From Pristionchus mayeri (Eukaryota > Nematoda > Chromadorea > Rhabditida > Neodiplogasteridae): 64,000 bases of DNA. Position numbers and translations under genes: made by a program. The notes beneath the pieces were generated by a model, which worked only from the letters and a program-made list of their open reading frames with translations, searched no databases and was not told where the DNA came from. The stretch spans positions 9,858,001 to 9,922,000 of the forward strand of contig BTRK01000001.1 of NCBI GenBank assembly GCA_036245805.1, written 5' to 3'. Shown here piece by piece: positions 46,481 through 60,434 of this stretch; position 1 is the first letter of the stretch, and each line of letters opens with the position of its first letter.

Positions 46481-49425
46481 GTATCTAGGTATTTTCGGAG
46501 TGTTGCTGACGCTGTCAAATTGAGCCAACAATAAACAATATTTTACCATAGAATCGTTGTGGCAGACAGCGACGTCGTTCCAGAGAAAATCATGATCAAT
46601 GAGGGCGGCATGAGTAGCCATTTATGGTAGATCACTGCAGGTGAGACGATGCGGGAAATGGAGAATAGTTAAATTGACGAGATGAAATCGGTAACATTGT
46701 CAACGAATGGCTGCTTATGGAATAACATGATGATGAATCATGAGTGGGCGGTAAGATTTCTGAGAGTGATGGTGATTGGACGAAGTTGTGGTAATAGTTA
46801 TAGCCAGAGAATATGCAGACGGATTAGCCACTCTTGATTGAACCAACTATTATCCCAAGAGTGAAACACGAAGCCGCCCAAGCTAAAGATTTTGTTTACA
46901 CTAAAAGTTGCTATTGTACCCGAACGGAATTCGCGCTATTGAGAGTGAGAGGATAATAAGATGATTGGAAAGTGTTTATTCACCATTAGTGGGAAGGCAT
47001 GCTTGCCTTCATGCTGAATTCGTAAAATTTTTCCCGTTTCTTAGTCGCTAATCTGTGTGGAACTGTGCTTCAAGTTTTGGTTAAATTGGTAGAGTTATTT
47101 TGCCTAATGGTTTGTACGATCAGGGTCGAAAAACAAACAACAATTTTCGAAACAGAGTAACTGTTTAAATGTCGCTAATTACAATTTAATATATTATATT
47201 ATAATCATAAATGACGTTTTTGCAGTAGCAGGACGATTGGCGAGTGTTGAACGCCACGCACTAGGATTTCTCAGTGAATGAGTGCAAACGAGGTGCAGGG
47301 AAGAGCTGGCTAATGCCTTATGACGGTGTAGCGCCAATGACTGAGGTTATGGTTAATATATCGATGTCGCTGCCATAGATGAGATGTAATTATGACGTTA
47401 TCCTTATCATATCACCATCGTATCCGCATTGTTGATTTGAATTTCAAACGGAGTGATTTATGTCTGTGCTGTAACACTGAAGTGAAGGGGTACATCTTGA
47501 TCAAATTTCCTTGGAAATAACAGTTCAATCTTCCAAATGTAAATACCCTGATGACAGCCAGATGTAGTGTAGTGGTAGTGTAGTGGTACAGTGGTAGCAG
47601 AAGAAATTTCAACCTTCTTCTGCTACCACTGTACTGTACACGAGGGGATGGGAGAGAGTGCAGTAGAAAAAAATATGGAGTTGACTGCGTATATTGACGC
47701 CTCAGCCGAATAAAGTATATTCGGTTATTGATTACTCAACAGCAGTAGTTAATCCAATACCCTGCATATCATGCAGAGTCAATGACCGCCGATAAGATTT
47801 AGAATGGAACAGACAAGTTGTCGATGTGGCTGACGATCGTCAAAGTTAACGCAAACAATCGCATTCCCAATGCGTACATTGAATAATACTGATATCATGC
47901 AATCTGTTTCGTTCATTTATATGCTTATGAAAGCAAAGAAGAATTCAAAACTACAAATAATCATTCGCAATTCTAGATAATCTACTGTTTCGCGATTGAT
48001 ATGTAACTGCCTCATTTCTAGCAGAACTTACTCATTGTTGGATTATTGGATAGCCATTGTTGGATTATTGGATAACTTTGATGTTGTTGGATAACTCTGC
48101 TGGTATTGTCTTTCTGCGAAGTTCATCGATTATACCGCATCTCTGAAACATGAATTTACTTGATTCTGAAATTTGATTTTGCTGATTAGAAACATTTATA
48201 TAGTGTTGTTCAAGGAGTACAAGTGTATACGAACGATCAATAACTAGATAACTTAATTTGTTATTATTTAAGTCGATTTGGAAGCTACTCACGAGTGAAC
48301 ACGGTGCAGATAGAGCGATAATCGCGATGACTGGAGCGTCAGCATCACTACGGCTATGAACTTATTCTGCATGTTAAGCAGTAATTGGTTAAGGAGAAGT
48401 GAGTGAGAAATGCGAAGAGAGAAGTTATTCAGATTTATTTTAGTTATTAATATACCAACATAGACCAGTACACTGGCGGTATTTCTTGTTCCAAGAATGT
48501 GGTACACTATTGAAACATACAAATTGTTGCAGAAAACTTTTTGTGAAGCTGCACGCATCTATGTCCCCAGTAGTCGTTATCACGCGGGTCTTAGAATCCC
48601 CGTGATTTCACCACCTCCTTCAGTTCGAGGGATGATGTCGATAGAGAGGTGAGCGAAAATTTAATAAAGGTGAATATATTTTAGAAAGTTAAGGACGGTT
48701 AAGTTAAAACTATTTTTAACGCACAATTTATTTTGCTAGGTGGTGGAACTAAGTTTCATTTCATAGGTAAAGGCGGAGGAGTCAACAATATCAGATCGAT
48801 GGAACGGTTTCATTTCAACAAAACTCCGATCATGCACAATACCGTTTTCCTTGCAAATGACCTTGAATGACGAACTGCGATAAAATTTATCAAAGAAAAG
48901 AATGCCCTGTAGAGAAGATCAGTGAAATTGTTGGTGCTTTCAACCGTTTCGCCATTCTTGGAGTGTATACTCATTTTGAATTTAGGTGACATCATTACGA
49001 TCTGCATTTACCTAGTTTTATTTTCGATTTTCCCTTAGTTTGGTGGCATCTTACAATTTCTCATCTCTCGACACCTTGGCAGTAATATTTGATTTCAGAT
49101 GTAAATTGCACGATTTTCCGTATCTTCAGCATCAATCAACTGAAGAGAAGGCAGTGAAGGTCGCCATGCAGATGAGAGCACTTCGAGGTACGGTATATAG
49201 GACGGTATGGAGATGGTGTTGACGTGTATAATATTGCGTATCCAATATAATTATGACGGAGGGTATGTATTCCTCTAGCAGATATTTTCCTATAATAACG
49301 CGAGATAATAACTACTCACGCGACATCAAAATTACAAACTATGCGATTTTTAGCGCGGTAGATCCACACACCAATAATACTTGTCGTCATGCCTATTCGC
49401 TTTGAGCGATTTGGATTATACACTA
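46481..49425. other. Unit-array sequence, no gene
   Basis: No gene supported. TGTTTCA cores near 46870, 48150 and 48510, a short perfect hairpin at 47586-47634, and a GTAGTG/GTGGTA simple repeat before it. Confidence 0.5.
47586..47634. repeat. Perfect 20-bp hairpin
   Basis: GTACAGTGGTAGCAGAAGAA, a 9-base loop, then the exact inverse. It is short for a microRNA precursor; it may arise from folding of the adjacent GTAGTGGTA simple repeat. Confidence 0.85.
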
Positions 49426-49592
49426 TCCAATCACTATCCAATCCGCCTCGAAGCACTAAAAGAGGTTTGGATTAACCGAAGAGAACGGATTATCCGGATA
49501 GTAAAACGGATAGTTATCCGTTTGATCGCCAGCCATGTTTCGCTTCGAAATGGATAATCCGTATCCATTTAGCCATCTCTAGCATGTACCCT
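49426..49592. mobile_element. Small MITE rich in GGATTATCC
   Basis: Repeated ACTATCCAATC, GGATTATCCGGATAG and AAATGGATAATCCGTATCC words, ending AGCCATCTCTAGCATG. It is related to 11626-11816. Boundaries are approximate. Confidence 0.5.
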
Positions 49593-50009
49593 TGCATTTG
49601 TTGCTCCATCTCAACAAAATAGCAACTCGGAAGCTTGCGATCATGGACTGAATCACGATAGTGAAAAACACGTACCAACTGTTCCGTTGATTGAAGCCCG
49701 TCAGTGTGGCTGCAATCTCCGCAGCAAAAGTAAAACCACCAGTCAATCTGACGCTGCGCTCTTGTGAGAGTACAGACCATTTTTTGCAGACAATCAATGT
49801 ATGTGATGAATACTTCCAATTTAAAATAATTATCTCAACAGCAGCGAAGATCCAGTCGAGTATGACATGGTCGTCGTTCCCTTCGGTGAATGCTGCAGTT
49901 GCTAAATAATACACGCTCTGCCGCCCGGATACACAATTAATTTCTGGAAAAACGATTTAGTGAAGTACTCGATGAGGGAAATAAATTACCATTACTAGAA
50001 TTTCGATAT

Positions 50010-50125
50010 TGCTTCTTGGGCGCGGGCCCGCAGGTCTTTAAAAGCTACCGTAATCCATGCAGAATTACTGCAGCTTCCAAAGACGTCGGCGCCCGCGCGC
50101 CCGAAGCAATACCGCAATATTACAT
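50010..50125. repeat. GC-rich inverted repeat
   Basis: ATTGCTTCTTGGGCGCGGGC pairs with GCCCGCGCGCCCGAAGCAAT around a centre near 50065. The flanking words (ACTCGATGAGG, AGAATTTCGAT) match the centre of element M, so it is probably a reduced relative. Confidence 0.75.
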
Positions 50126-50444
50126 TATTTTATCCACCGGCAATATAAGCTTCTCCATTAGCACGAGAACTCCACGCCCGATTCATAGATAATCTAATTT
50201 TTGAAGAGTAAGCAATTATAATGGTAATTATGACATTACCTCATCAATCACGTTACTAGCCACTTGAAAAATTTCGCAATGGCGATAATTCATAACAATT
50301 GATTATTTTATTTACTCAACCAATGAGGATCATGTTATTTCTAAAGCACCGGCACTTGACGAAATACTGAAACACTACATCGCGAAGGATATGTGTTATT
50401 TGAAGAATATTTTTCGATCAATTCCGATGTTATTTCCTATGAGA

Positions 50445-51645
50445 TACTTTTTCACTCAGTGAACATATTTGTGAAGAAAATGTGTGAAAATGTGCCAAAA
50501 TGCCAAAATGTGCCCACATGTAGTACTCGGTGAGTGTAGCACATCGGTGGCTTATTTAGTGATCTAGGTCAAGGGCTGAGAAATGCTCCGAACTTTCTCG
50601 GAAGGATTGCGGTATCCATTTTTTTCTCTGCCGCTCTCGACTGGAACGGCGCATATCTAGAAAGACGCGCCGTAGCCTTCTCATTATCTGACCCAAGTTT
50701 CATCTCAAACGGTTTCAAATTCATCACCGGTAAAAAAAATCAAATTTTGAATTTAAATTTTAGTTCTTTCATATGCTAACGTATTAACCGTTTTTATTTC
50801 AAATTTGAATTGGGCATGTTGATACCTATTTACTGAAAAATTATTTTTTAAAAAATCAAATACCATCTTGCGAGAAATTTGCAAAAATGTGGTGATAACT
50901 TACCTACAGTACCCAAATCGAACTTGATGAAAAATGTTTTAGATGTATCCTACACGCAGTACTCGACGAGGCTAATCTACCATCATCAACAGAATTTCGA
51001 TTTCTATCCGCGCGCGCCAGCGCGCTGATGTTAGACAAACAACCGTAATCTCTCGAAAATTTTAGCATCAGCGCTCTGGCGCGCGCGGATGGGAATCGAA
51101 ATTATGTTGATGTTGATGGATTAGCCTCATCGAGTACTGCGTGTAGGATACATCTAAAACATTTCCCCTCAGGTTCCATTTGGGTACTGTGGATACTGTC
51201 TAACCACATTTTTGCAAATTTCTCTCAAGATGGTATTTTATTTTCTAAATATTTTTTCAGTAAATAGGTATCAACTTGCCCAATTCAAATTTGAAATAAA
51301 AACGGTTAATACCTTAGCATCTGAAAGAGCTACAATTAAATTTTTTTACCGGCGATGAATTTCAATCCGTTTGAGATGAAACTTGGGTCAGATAATGAGC
51401 AGGCTACGGTGCGCCTTTCTAGATATGCGCCATTCCAATCGAGAGCTAAAGAGAAAACAACGAATACCGTAATCCTTCAGAGAACGTTCGGTGAATTTCT
51501 GAGCGCTTGACCATGATCATTAAATATGCCACCACTGTGCTACACTCACCGAGTACTACATGTGGTCACATTTTGGAGGAATTCGATTTTTGGCCTAATG
51601 CCAATCATATGTTCACTGACTGAAAGAGTATCTCTTATGTGTTTC
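50445..51645. mobile_element. Large foldback element M
   Basis: Arms about 50445-51035 and 51058-51645, with a central GC-rich stem (CGCGCGCGCCAGCGCGCTGA and partner). Both arms carry a GTAGTACTCGGTGAGTGTAG block and inverse. No coding frame. Confidence 0.85.
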
Positions 51646-52549
51646 ATTATTCTTCTAAATGTGAGTGCACTCGAAAGGATTTGAAATTCAGCATGGTTTC
51701 GAAGATAAATAATAAAAAATGAATATTTTCAAGATTGTTAATTGTCGATTTTTGGAGGCTTTTTGGATATCTATATCATTAAAAAATATGATTAGATAAT
51801 TGCCGTTATCACCTCTTTTCAATTCAAACTAGAGTAAAGATGGGCGTGAATCCGATCGGGTTTTCCGATCGGGCAGCATGATATGCGAGGGATACGAGGT
51901 GATGTGAAGAATGAGTGATACAACTTATTCTCTATCGTATTACTTGCCTATCGTTTCCAAGACCTACCGATTCGTTCTCGCGAGACCCGCGACGCGCCGC
52001 ATCCGCCTCACATATTATGCATGATTCCATGCGAAAGTCAGTAAACAGAGGTACAGTTAAGGTTACTCGCCAGATTCACAAGAATCAGCAATGATGAAAT
52101 TAACCCAATTTTCGAATAATATTTCGCGGATTTGTTCTTCGTAGCACAAACTGATCGTAGGAATCATTTTCCCCGACTCATGATCCATATGTAAAACTAG
52201 ATATCATCAGTCATATAATAAATCGAAGAAATGAACACCTCATATTTTCTATTTGTATTGAAATAGAGCCTAAGATTGATCAAAATTGAAGTTATCTCGA
52301 GTCTTGCATGAGAAAACTGGTATATGAATCTAGCTGGGCGTATTTTTCACTTCGTGATAATAGTTTGCACACATGACGCACATGCATAGAATGATCATTA
52401 TGTAATGCGCCCCGTTCTTATTTCTTATTTACAATGATATTTTACCTTTAATTACATACCGAAGTAGCATCATACCTGTAATGATGCAGATGCTGCATTC
52501 ACAGCCAATCACATTGCATCGTCATTGTTCACCCCGGGGATTGGATTTA

Positions 52550-52838
52550 AAGAAGGGGTAACACGAATGGATGCTAGGGAGTCCCATCACGAAGATATTG
52601 CGCTCGCAATGGGAAACTTTAGCCAAATTACCCCAAGAACGAGGCGAAAATTATGTAGAGAAAGTGAAACATAAACGAACTGGCCAGAACCCTGCGCTGT
52701 CAATGAACTTTGCGCGTATGTAAATAGCCTCAGGGCTGTCTGTGAAACTTCGGATAAAGTGATTCATTATCGGGTTGCCGGCTTCTATTACATACACATA
52801 GTGGCTGATTGAACTAATTTTTCGTGTTACTCCTTCTT
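52550..52838. mobile_element. TA-flanked MITE, 289 bp
   Basis: AAGAAGGGGTAACACGAA at the left and the inverse TTCGTGTTACTCCTTCTT at the right, TA at 52548-52549 and 52839-52840. Same AAGAAGG terminus as 24358-24725. Confidence 0.8.
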
Positions 52839-54954
52839 TAAGATATCGCGGCTTGGACAATTATGAATAATTTATTGATTTAGAAAGCTTACAGATCGAT
52901 CAAAATCACTGCTGCTAAACTAACTAAACAAAAGTTCGATATTTGAGAATGGAGTGAGGTCCATGTTTCAACAATTCGATACATTCTCAAAAATTCGTAG
53001 CATTCTAATCGTATTGAGAGGTGATGTATGCAAAATATTACAAATCACTTACTGCGCTCTGCAATATGTGCGTAACATCATCAACGATTTCACATACTCG
53101 AGAAGCTTTATCTACTCCCAATAACATTTAAATGAAGGGTGATAAATGGGACATCGGCAGATTTCAATTATTTCGAGTGGTAAATTTGAAGAATTTGCAA
53201 CTCTTCGTCGTACATCTCGAAAATTCATGAACACATGTCCGCCGCAGCTGCGGTGGTGAACAGCCTAATCGACGAACATATGCCAAGTCGTTATTTTGCA
53301 CAGAAATTACACCGAATTCCGAGAGTATGGTTTAAAATAATTTTTTTTAAACCTTTCCACTCGCAGTAGGGGGGGGGGGGGGGTGAAGCGCGGCTACAAT
53401 GAGGCGACGAAGAGATCGTCCACGATTCAACTTCGCTGATGAGTGATTCATTTTCAAGTGATCCGTGATTTGTCTCAGGAGTTATGCCGAATCTGTCGAA
53501 GTGTGCACTTATTTTAGGAAGGGTAGAACATGTAATTCGCTGAAAACAGAAAGCCCTCATTTAAACGATCCGGCACTTTTGCTTTTCGCAAATACCTTTT
53601 TGTCTAATACAACAATAACACCACTTTATTGATCTTTGGGTGTTAAATTAAGGTATTTGTCATTGATAAAATAAGTAATGAACATAAGATAGCACAAGTT
53701 TTTGGTGATTATTGAACTGTATTTCACTCAAATTGAGTACTCGCAGAGTACGTTATTTTTTTCTTATAGAGCCGTCAATTACATTGATTACAGTTGTTTG
53801 TTGATTACAGTCCTGAAAAAAACGGGCGGTCTACGTCGAATAAAATTACTTCAAATCAACTCGGAACTGGAAAGGGGTATAGCGCATATTTGCCTGGACG
53901 TAAAAAAACAGTAAACCACTCATTTTAAAGCTCTCGTCAAGCTCTTTTCGCTCTGAAAAATAAATTTGCACCTTTGCCTACACTTTCGAGAAACGCGGCC
54001 TTAATCATAGCACTGTTAAAACTTACTTTCATTCTAGTTTGCATAGATCGATAGAGCTCGAAAAATGAGTGGGGGTCACCCGGAAAAACATGTTGTCTAA
54101 AATTGCACAGGAAGCGAGTAAATACTGATCAAAGTAAGGCACCAACAATGACGACATGGTGCCGAGGCCGTATAACTTATGATGGTTAATTCAAAAGTTG
54201 TGGGTGTAATAAAACATGTTAGGGGATGTAAAAACTGATGGAAATTTGTTTTTGATGTTTCTGCTATTCCGACACGTCGGTCGATCCTTACGTGAGTGGC
54301 GTGATATAACGCAAAGGGTCAATATCAAAAATGGCAGCTTGGAAAAATATGCAAATGGTAGTTCACAATTTCTGAAAAAGTTTTATTTGACCATAAGGAC
54401 TCTACTACCAAAGTTTGAACTCCTATCGATAAATTGAAAATTTAAAAAAAACAATCATCTCGCAGTGAATGAGCCGTCGTGTTCAATCTCCTCGTCCTCC
54501 TCGCTTACCGCCCTGCCCCGAGCTTCGACGCTGACGCATCAGACTGCGCTTCCCTGCATACGATCGACCATGTAGCCAAGGAGAGAGTGATATTGGGAAT
54601 CAGAGGGAAATCAACTCGAGAATCGATATTTGTTTTTTTTATGCAGAAAACCTGCGGTACACTATCGTTGATCAATATCCAATAGCTTGTGAAACATCAC
54701 TGCTCCTTTGGTTCATTTCCACTTCAAAGGGAGCTTTCTTAGGATTATTGTTTTGCTAAATGCACGCAGACAAATGATATTGTGTTATAACAAATATGTA
54801 CTCCTCTCTCTACAAAACTATATGTTTAAGATCTTTTAAATATAAAGGAATACAGTAGTATATGGTCAATCACATAGAGAGGTTAGAATTTGAATTGCAT
54901 GGACAAGATTGTTTGTTGAATCGTTAATGAAAAAAAATTCTCACTAGGCCCTTC
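52839..54954. other. Unit-array sequence, no gene
   Basis: No gene supported. TGTTTCA cores near 52967 and 54687, the 15-G run at 53369-53383, and a TC-rich unit piece at 54454-54540. Confidence 0.5.
53369..53383 (+). repeat. G tract (15 G)
   Basis: Run of 15 G followed by TGAAGCGCGGCTAC. It is the longest mononucleotide G run in the window. Confidence 0.95.
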
Positions 54955-57295
54955 AATGTTACTTGTGGGAAATATGTCTGCAGCAACAGAGGTGAGAGGA
55001 TGATCGAGACTGGAGGACTGTATGTGCAACACTGCTCGCTCTCTACGCAAGTGCGGTTCCTGGATACTTCTTTGCAGTTGTTTTATTGATAATTATGTGG
55101 GTGTTAGAGAGTTGTAATAAATGTTGTGTTCCCAGGACAAATCATTTTGATTGAAATGAGAAGGGGATATGGTGAATGCGAAGCACACGTGTTTCGGGTG
55201 GTCGAATTTTACATTTCTGGTAATTGCAGGATGTGCAGAATTATTGTGAGATTTACAGAGCAATCTGGACTTTCATCAAATGGTCTGCCCAACCTTGGAG
55301 ATGCATTAAATCTGTGAAAGATCACACACAAACGACTCGTATCACTCATTTTCTATTCAAAATTAGTTAATAGAATCAAACTGACAGGTTCAATACTGCT
55401 GAATATTTGTTATTTCAACGAATATTTGTGCTTCAATATTCCATTTAATGCGGGTGATCTAGAAAACGAATGATTACTTGAATAGAGCGGATGGTAATAC
55501 AACAATGATCACATAAATTGGCACGATAATAATTTACAAAATACGAGCTCTAAGGGAACGGTCGGTTAAACGATCGTTGATTTTTAAAAAAAATTATGTT
55601 ACATACTTGCTGTTCATAGTACTTCGCGTTGCCCTATGATATTATCAGGCATCGTAGTAGTTTCCTCGGCTAGAGTTGCACATGATGGTGACGAGAAAGT
55701 AGTGATACTGAAGGAGATACACGAGAGGTTCTACAACTCGATTTGTAAATATAGCATTCGGATGAAAGAGTAGTATGAGGAGTGCACATTATGTTGAGAT
55801 TGTGGGCAAGTCGATATTACGGTAAACGAATGTTCTCTTCAGAGTATTCGACGAGTCCTCCTCTTCTGGCCACTTCGATCATTATGGTAGTTCGAGGTTG
55901 GCACTATGCCAATTTGAACATTGATCTGAATTATGCGCTGAAAATATATTTCAGGTGGAAATTTAGGAGCAGGAGGAGAGAGGCTTCAACATATCCATAA
56001 ATCGATGAGCATTTTTGAAGAAAATGATCATTCCTGTATGGTCTTCGTTGAACCAATGAACAAAACAGCCACCCTCAATTTTTAATTTATTTTATAAACA
56101 CTAATAATAAAAAAATCAAACTGCTTTTTTAGAATTTTTTTAAAATTTATATATATTTTTAAATTACATTGCTCGAAATTGGCTCACGACGGCTCATCGA
56201 TCGGCCACGAATATACGATTTTATCTCACTGAGATGGGAGTTTATTGAATACGAATTTTAATTCTTAAAATAATATATTAGTTGTTTTCTTAATAGAATC
56301 GAGCGACCACTCATTATTGTCGTGCAATACGCAAACGCATTTAATCCGCAACTAAAGCCTCGATCGATCATTTTAAGGAAGAATGTATTTCTTTCTTCTT
56401 GTTCTACTTTCCAACAACTAATTTTCAAAAATAAAGTGAGTTTTCGCTGTGCCAGAGGAACGCTTCTTCTCTGCAAACTCGCGCTTCATATTCGCCTTAT
56501 TCAACTGCAATCTATCCGAGAGGAAATGTAAATTATTATCGTAACAATTTCTGTGATCATTGTTGTATTACCACCCACTGTCCTCAACTAATCATTTATT
56601 TTCTAGATCACCCGTATTAAATGGAATATTGAAACACAAACATTCAATGAAATAACAAATAATCCGAAGAGTGGAGAAATTACATGTCAAGAGGGACTAG
56701 TAGAATTTTGAAAGCAAATTGATAGTATTATATAACCGAAACTTTTTTAACGAAGCTCAATCGCCCTCTTCCTCCTCGCTCACTTGGCATATCCCGTGAT
56801 GCAAGGTGCAGTCTGCCTCTAGCTGTCGCAACAGCTGTAATAGATTAAATAGTTGAATTTGAACAAAAAATTATGTCAGCTTTATTTATTCTATGAAATA
56901 ATTTGACAAGAAAAGTGAATGTGTGGAACCATTCGTTGACGTTTCACAGAGTTAATGAATTTCAGAGAATGAGTAGATCACTTGATGAACGTCCGATTTG
57001 TTTTATAAATCACAATATAATTCGGCAAAACCTGTATTTGTCGGAAATTGAAAATTCGACCACCTGAAACACTTGTGCTTCACCTTTGTCATATCTCCTT
57101 CAAATCGATCAGAATTATTGTTTTCCTGGGAACACAGCACTTATTACAACTCTCTAATACCCGCATCATTATCAATAAAACCATGCGAACAAGTATCCTG
57201 GAACCGCACTTGTGTAGAGAGCGGGCAGTACACACACCGTCCTCCCCTCTCGATCCTCCTCTTACCTCTGCTGCTGCAGACACATTTGCCCCGCC
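54955..57295. repeat. Inverted duplication of a unit (two diverged arms)
   Basis: 54955-55240 matches 57035-57290 inverted (words CTCTCTACGCAAGTGCGG, GAAGCACACGTGTTTCGGGT and TTAGAGAGTTGTAATAAATG with their inverses). 55405-55500 matches about 56560-56660 inverted (GCGGGTGATCTAGAAAA). The middle is more diverged. This is the clearest case of one unit copied in opposite orientation. Confidence 0.75.
55977..56010 (+). promoter_or_regulatory. GCTTCAA/TCCATAAAT block (diverged)
   Basis: GAGAGGCTTCAACATATCCA then TAAATCGATGAGC. The core is altered but the TCCATAAAT part and spacing are kept. Confidence 0.3.
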
Positions 57296-59735
57296 AGCAC
57301 GACCGAATCCCCCAGCACCCAGAGAATGAAAGAAACTGATGAATGTAATAATGTCTTATATTATGAACGTAGTTGAACTGAAAGGAAATACGCAATTGCA
57401 TTTTGAATCGGCCGTAAATTTAGCTGCCATAACACATTGAAAAAAGAAGGTGTTTGTGAAATGCAAAAGTTCCGGTTCTTTCCAAAGAGGGATTTCCATT
57501 TTAGAGAAATCCAGGCACGAGGGACGTCCGAACTTGATGATCCATCCAGGAGAAATCAGCTGCAACCACTGCTACAAGAATCGGAATTCCTTTGACAAAT
57601 TCAGACATGTCGTATAAAAATGCAGGTATGATATGATCGGATTTATGTTTCACTCATGACATATACATTTAATTTTAAATTAAGAAATGATTTGTGTCCG
57701 ATTACCATTTTGATACAAATAACAGACAATTGATTACGAAAAATCGTTTTATATGTTTCTCAAATTACTCAACAACGAGTAGCTCTTTCTAAATTAAAAT
57801 GTGAAACTACAAAAAATCTCTCGCTTCTCGTCTGACTGAACACGCAATCGTACACGAACTCCTCGTCGTCCCGCTTCATCCTTTTCCCTTTCAATAGTCG
57901 CATTCACAGCTGCGGACTTCGTCCCTTAACCATAGCCGAACCACCTCCTGCTAGAGATCTGAAAGTGCGAACTCGGCCTTTCTCGCATAAAAGCACACCA
58001 ACGACATGTGAGCATCACAAATTACACAAATCGCATTCGTTTCGGGAGGCACCGATGATTGTAGCCATCATGACTCAATGAACTATTTCGATAGGCTAAA
58101 GTAAATGCATGGAAGAAATCTTGAAGGATTAATGTTTCACAGATCTCATAAATTCCAAAGATTAGTCATACATCTTGGCAAACCATCGTTTTGTTGAAAC
58201 AAAAGTGCAAATCTCAATCAATGTATGATATTTTTCACAACAGTAGAATTGTCGGTCGGGATACGTAAGAACTACTTAGTTCACATCTTTCCACTCTCCG
58301 TCTTCACGCTGAATGTCGCTGAATGAGCTGTGGCTGCGGCAGTTGCGCCGTGGAGATTGATTGAATCGGCGGATGAGCTTCAGCTGCTGATTGTGGTGCA
58401 TCGATAGCAAGGAGTTCATTATCATAATATTGGTTATTTAATTTTCATCATATTTCAATTCGGGCAATCGTAGCAACTACCCGAAACATCCTAGACACTT
58501 AAGAAATCTCTGCAACGTCACTCATCCAACCGAATTCACTCTGTATTATTTTCACTTTATCTCTTGAAGAATAATCCGACTCATGAGCAGCGAAAATCAA
58601 AAATGTAAGTTTAATTTCAAAATCGATTGTTGTCAGCAGCTAATCACCTCATACGGTATCGCCTTCCAATCGCACCATATGAGTCAAGCCTTCCCCCAGA
58701 AATAAAAGTTGTGGTAAATAGGAACAACACGTTATGTGAATGTGCGATAGGAATTGAGAAACAACAATCAAAATATGGGAACACGTACATATTTGTTTTG
58801 TGAAATTTGTTTCGAGTAATCGTTTCCTCACTCCGCTGAACAAGTGAATAACCATCCTTGTCCGCTCTCAGAATAAGTGATGCTCACTTTATCTTTGCAG
58901 GATACGGAGTCTGCAGGAACAGTGGGGACCATCAAGATGACCATTACCGATGAACATTTAATGACTGCACACACATAGAAGGTGAGAGTGCTCTTTCAAT
59001 GCGCTGCTAGTGCAAATTCGTGGAGCAAGAGCTGAGAGGGACAAATTTACTAGTGATACAAATGTTTCTATTTCAGTTCTTGACGAAACGAAGGAGTGAG
59101 AACACGCACAGATAATGTAACACTGCGATTAGGATAACTAGAAATTGGAAATTCGCGAATTATCGCCCTCCAGGTAAAAATGGAACCATATCCCATTGGT
59201 GATGCTTCAAAGTGGCGAGATTCGTTTTTGTCTCCTTTGTCAATCACTTCAGCAAAATCATGTGTTCAGGTACATTGTACACAGTTTTGATGCATGTTCA
59301 ATACTGCACTACAGATGCGCGACCTGTGTGACGTTCTTCTGCTGCCATGTAATGATAGATGATGGGGAGAGGAGAGAGGAGATATGGCAAGATGTGAGGC
59401 GGAGCCGAACACATTGATTTCAGACACTAGCACTTTTAGTGTTTCCATTATTATATAAATTCGATGGAGTGAGTGAATCGGCAATACGTACTTGATTCAC
59501 CTTTTCTGAATACTAGACTATATCGATCGCGAAATGTTTGAACTTTTCGGTATATCTATAAAAGTTATTAAGCGCATCGTTTAGAGGGAATATCGAACTT
59601 GGCGGGTGTGATAGATGAAGTGGGGAAGACGCGAGAGGAGATGGGCAACCGTATGAGTTCAGTAGGAGGATACATTGGTTCAATTGAAATTAATAATGGT
59701 ATATACATGTCTTTTCGAAATGTTAACCCAAGGTA
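57296..59735. other. Unit-array sequence, no gene
   Basis: No gene supported. TGTTTCA cores near 57640, 58132 and 58190; the block 58470-58600 is homologous to 63015-63150. Confidence 0.5.
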
Positions 59736-60092
59736 TTAGGTTGGTGCAAAAGTTTCTTTACAAAATTACTTCGTGCTATATCTTGCTTCGCTGTTGAGCA
59801 ATCTTGATGGGGTGTTTCTTATTATATTAGTAGATGTATAATCTCCATAGCGCACCTTTGCTCAATCCTGCTCGTTCGGGTGTTCAGGCGGGGTGATATA
59901 CCAAAGTCAAAAAATTCAAATTTCCTCCGGATTATTTGATAGATTATTTCTCTACAAACTGTAATGATTATACAACAATAACAGCACCCCTAATATGCGC
60001 TAAAGAGCTAGCTTGAGATCTTGATCGAAAGCGATTATAGGATGGTTCAAACATGAAGGTCCAAATCTACAATTACTTTCCTGACAGCCTAA
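59736..60092. mobile_element. Short mariner-like remnant, 357 bp
   Basis: TTAGGTTGGTGCAAAAGT at the left; a decayed CTTTCCTGACAGCCTAA at the right; TA at 59734-59735 and 60093-60094. Internally deleted. Confidence 0.65.
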
Positions 60093-60434
60093 TATATTAT
60101 TGATCTAGTTATTAATTCGTTTTTAATTATATTGAAATATTAAATCGGTTGAATGTTGCGAAATGTCAGTTGTAGCTCTACGGGCCGTCCAAAGTAAATT
60201 TGTTAACTAATTTGTTAAATTTGTTAACACTCGCTGGTAAACGATGGGTAGAATTGATTCTGGAGCCTAGAAAGTGAAAAAAAAAATTAAAAGGTTCTGT
60301 GATGAACCGAGGAGTAGGCTGACTTTCTTCAGGCACCAATTTCTTCTCCTGACTTGGAAGCCTTTCAAACTTCCTCCGCCTGCTTCAACCGAGGAATTGC
60401 AAACCTGAAGGAGGAATCTATAATTTAGATTATA

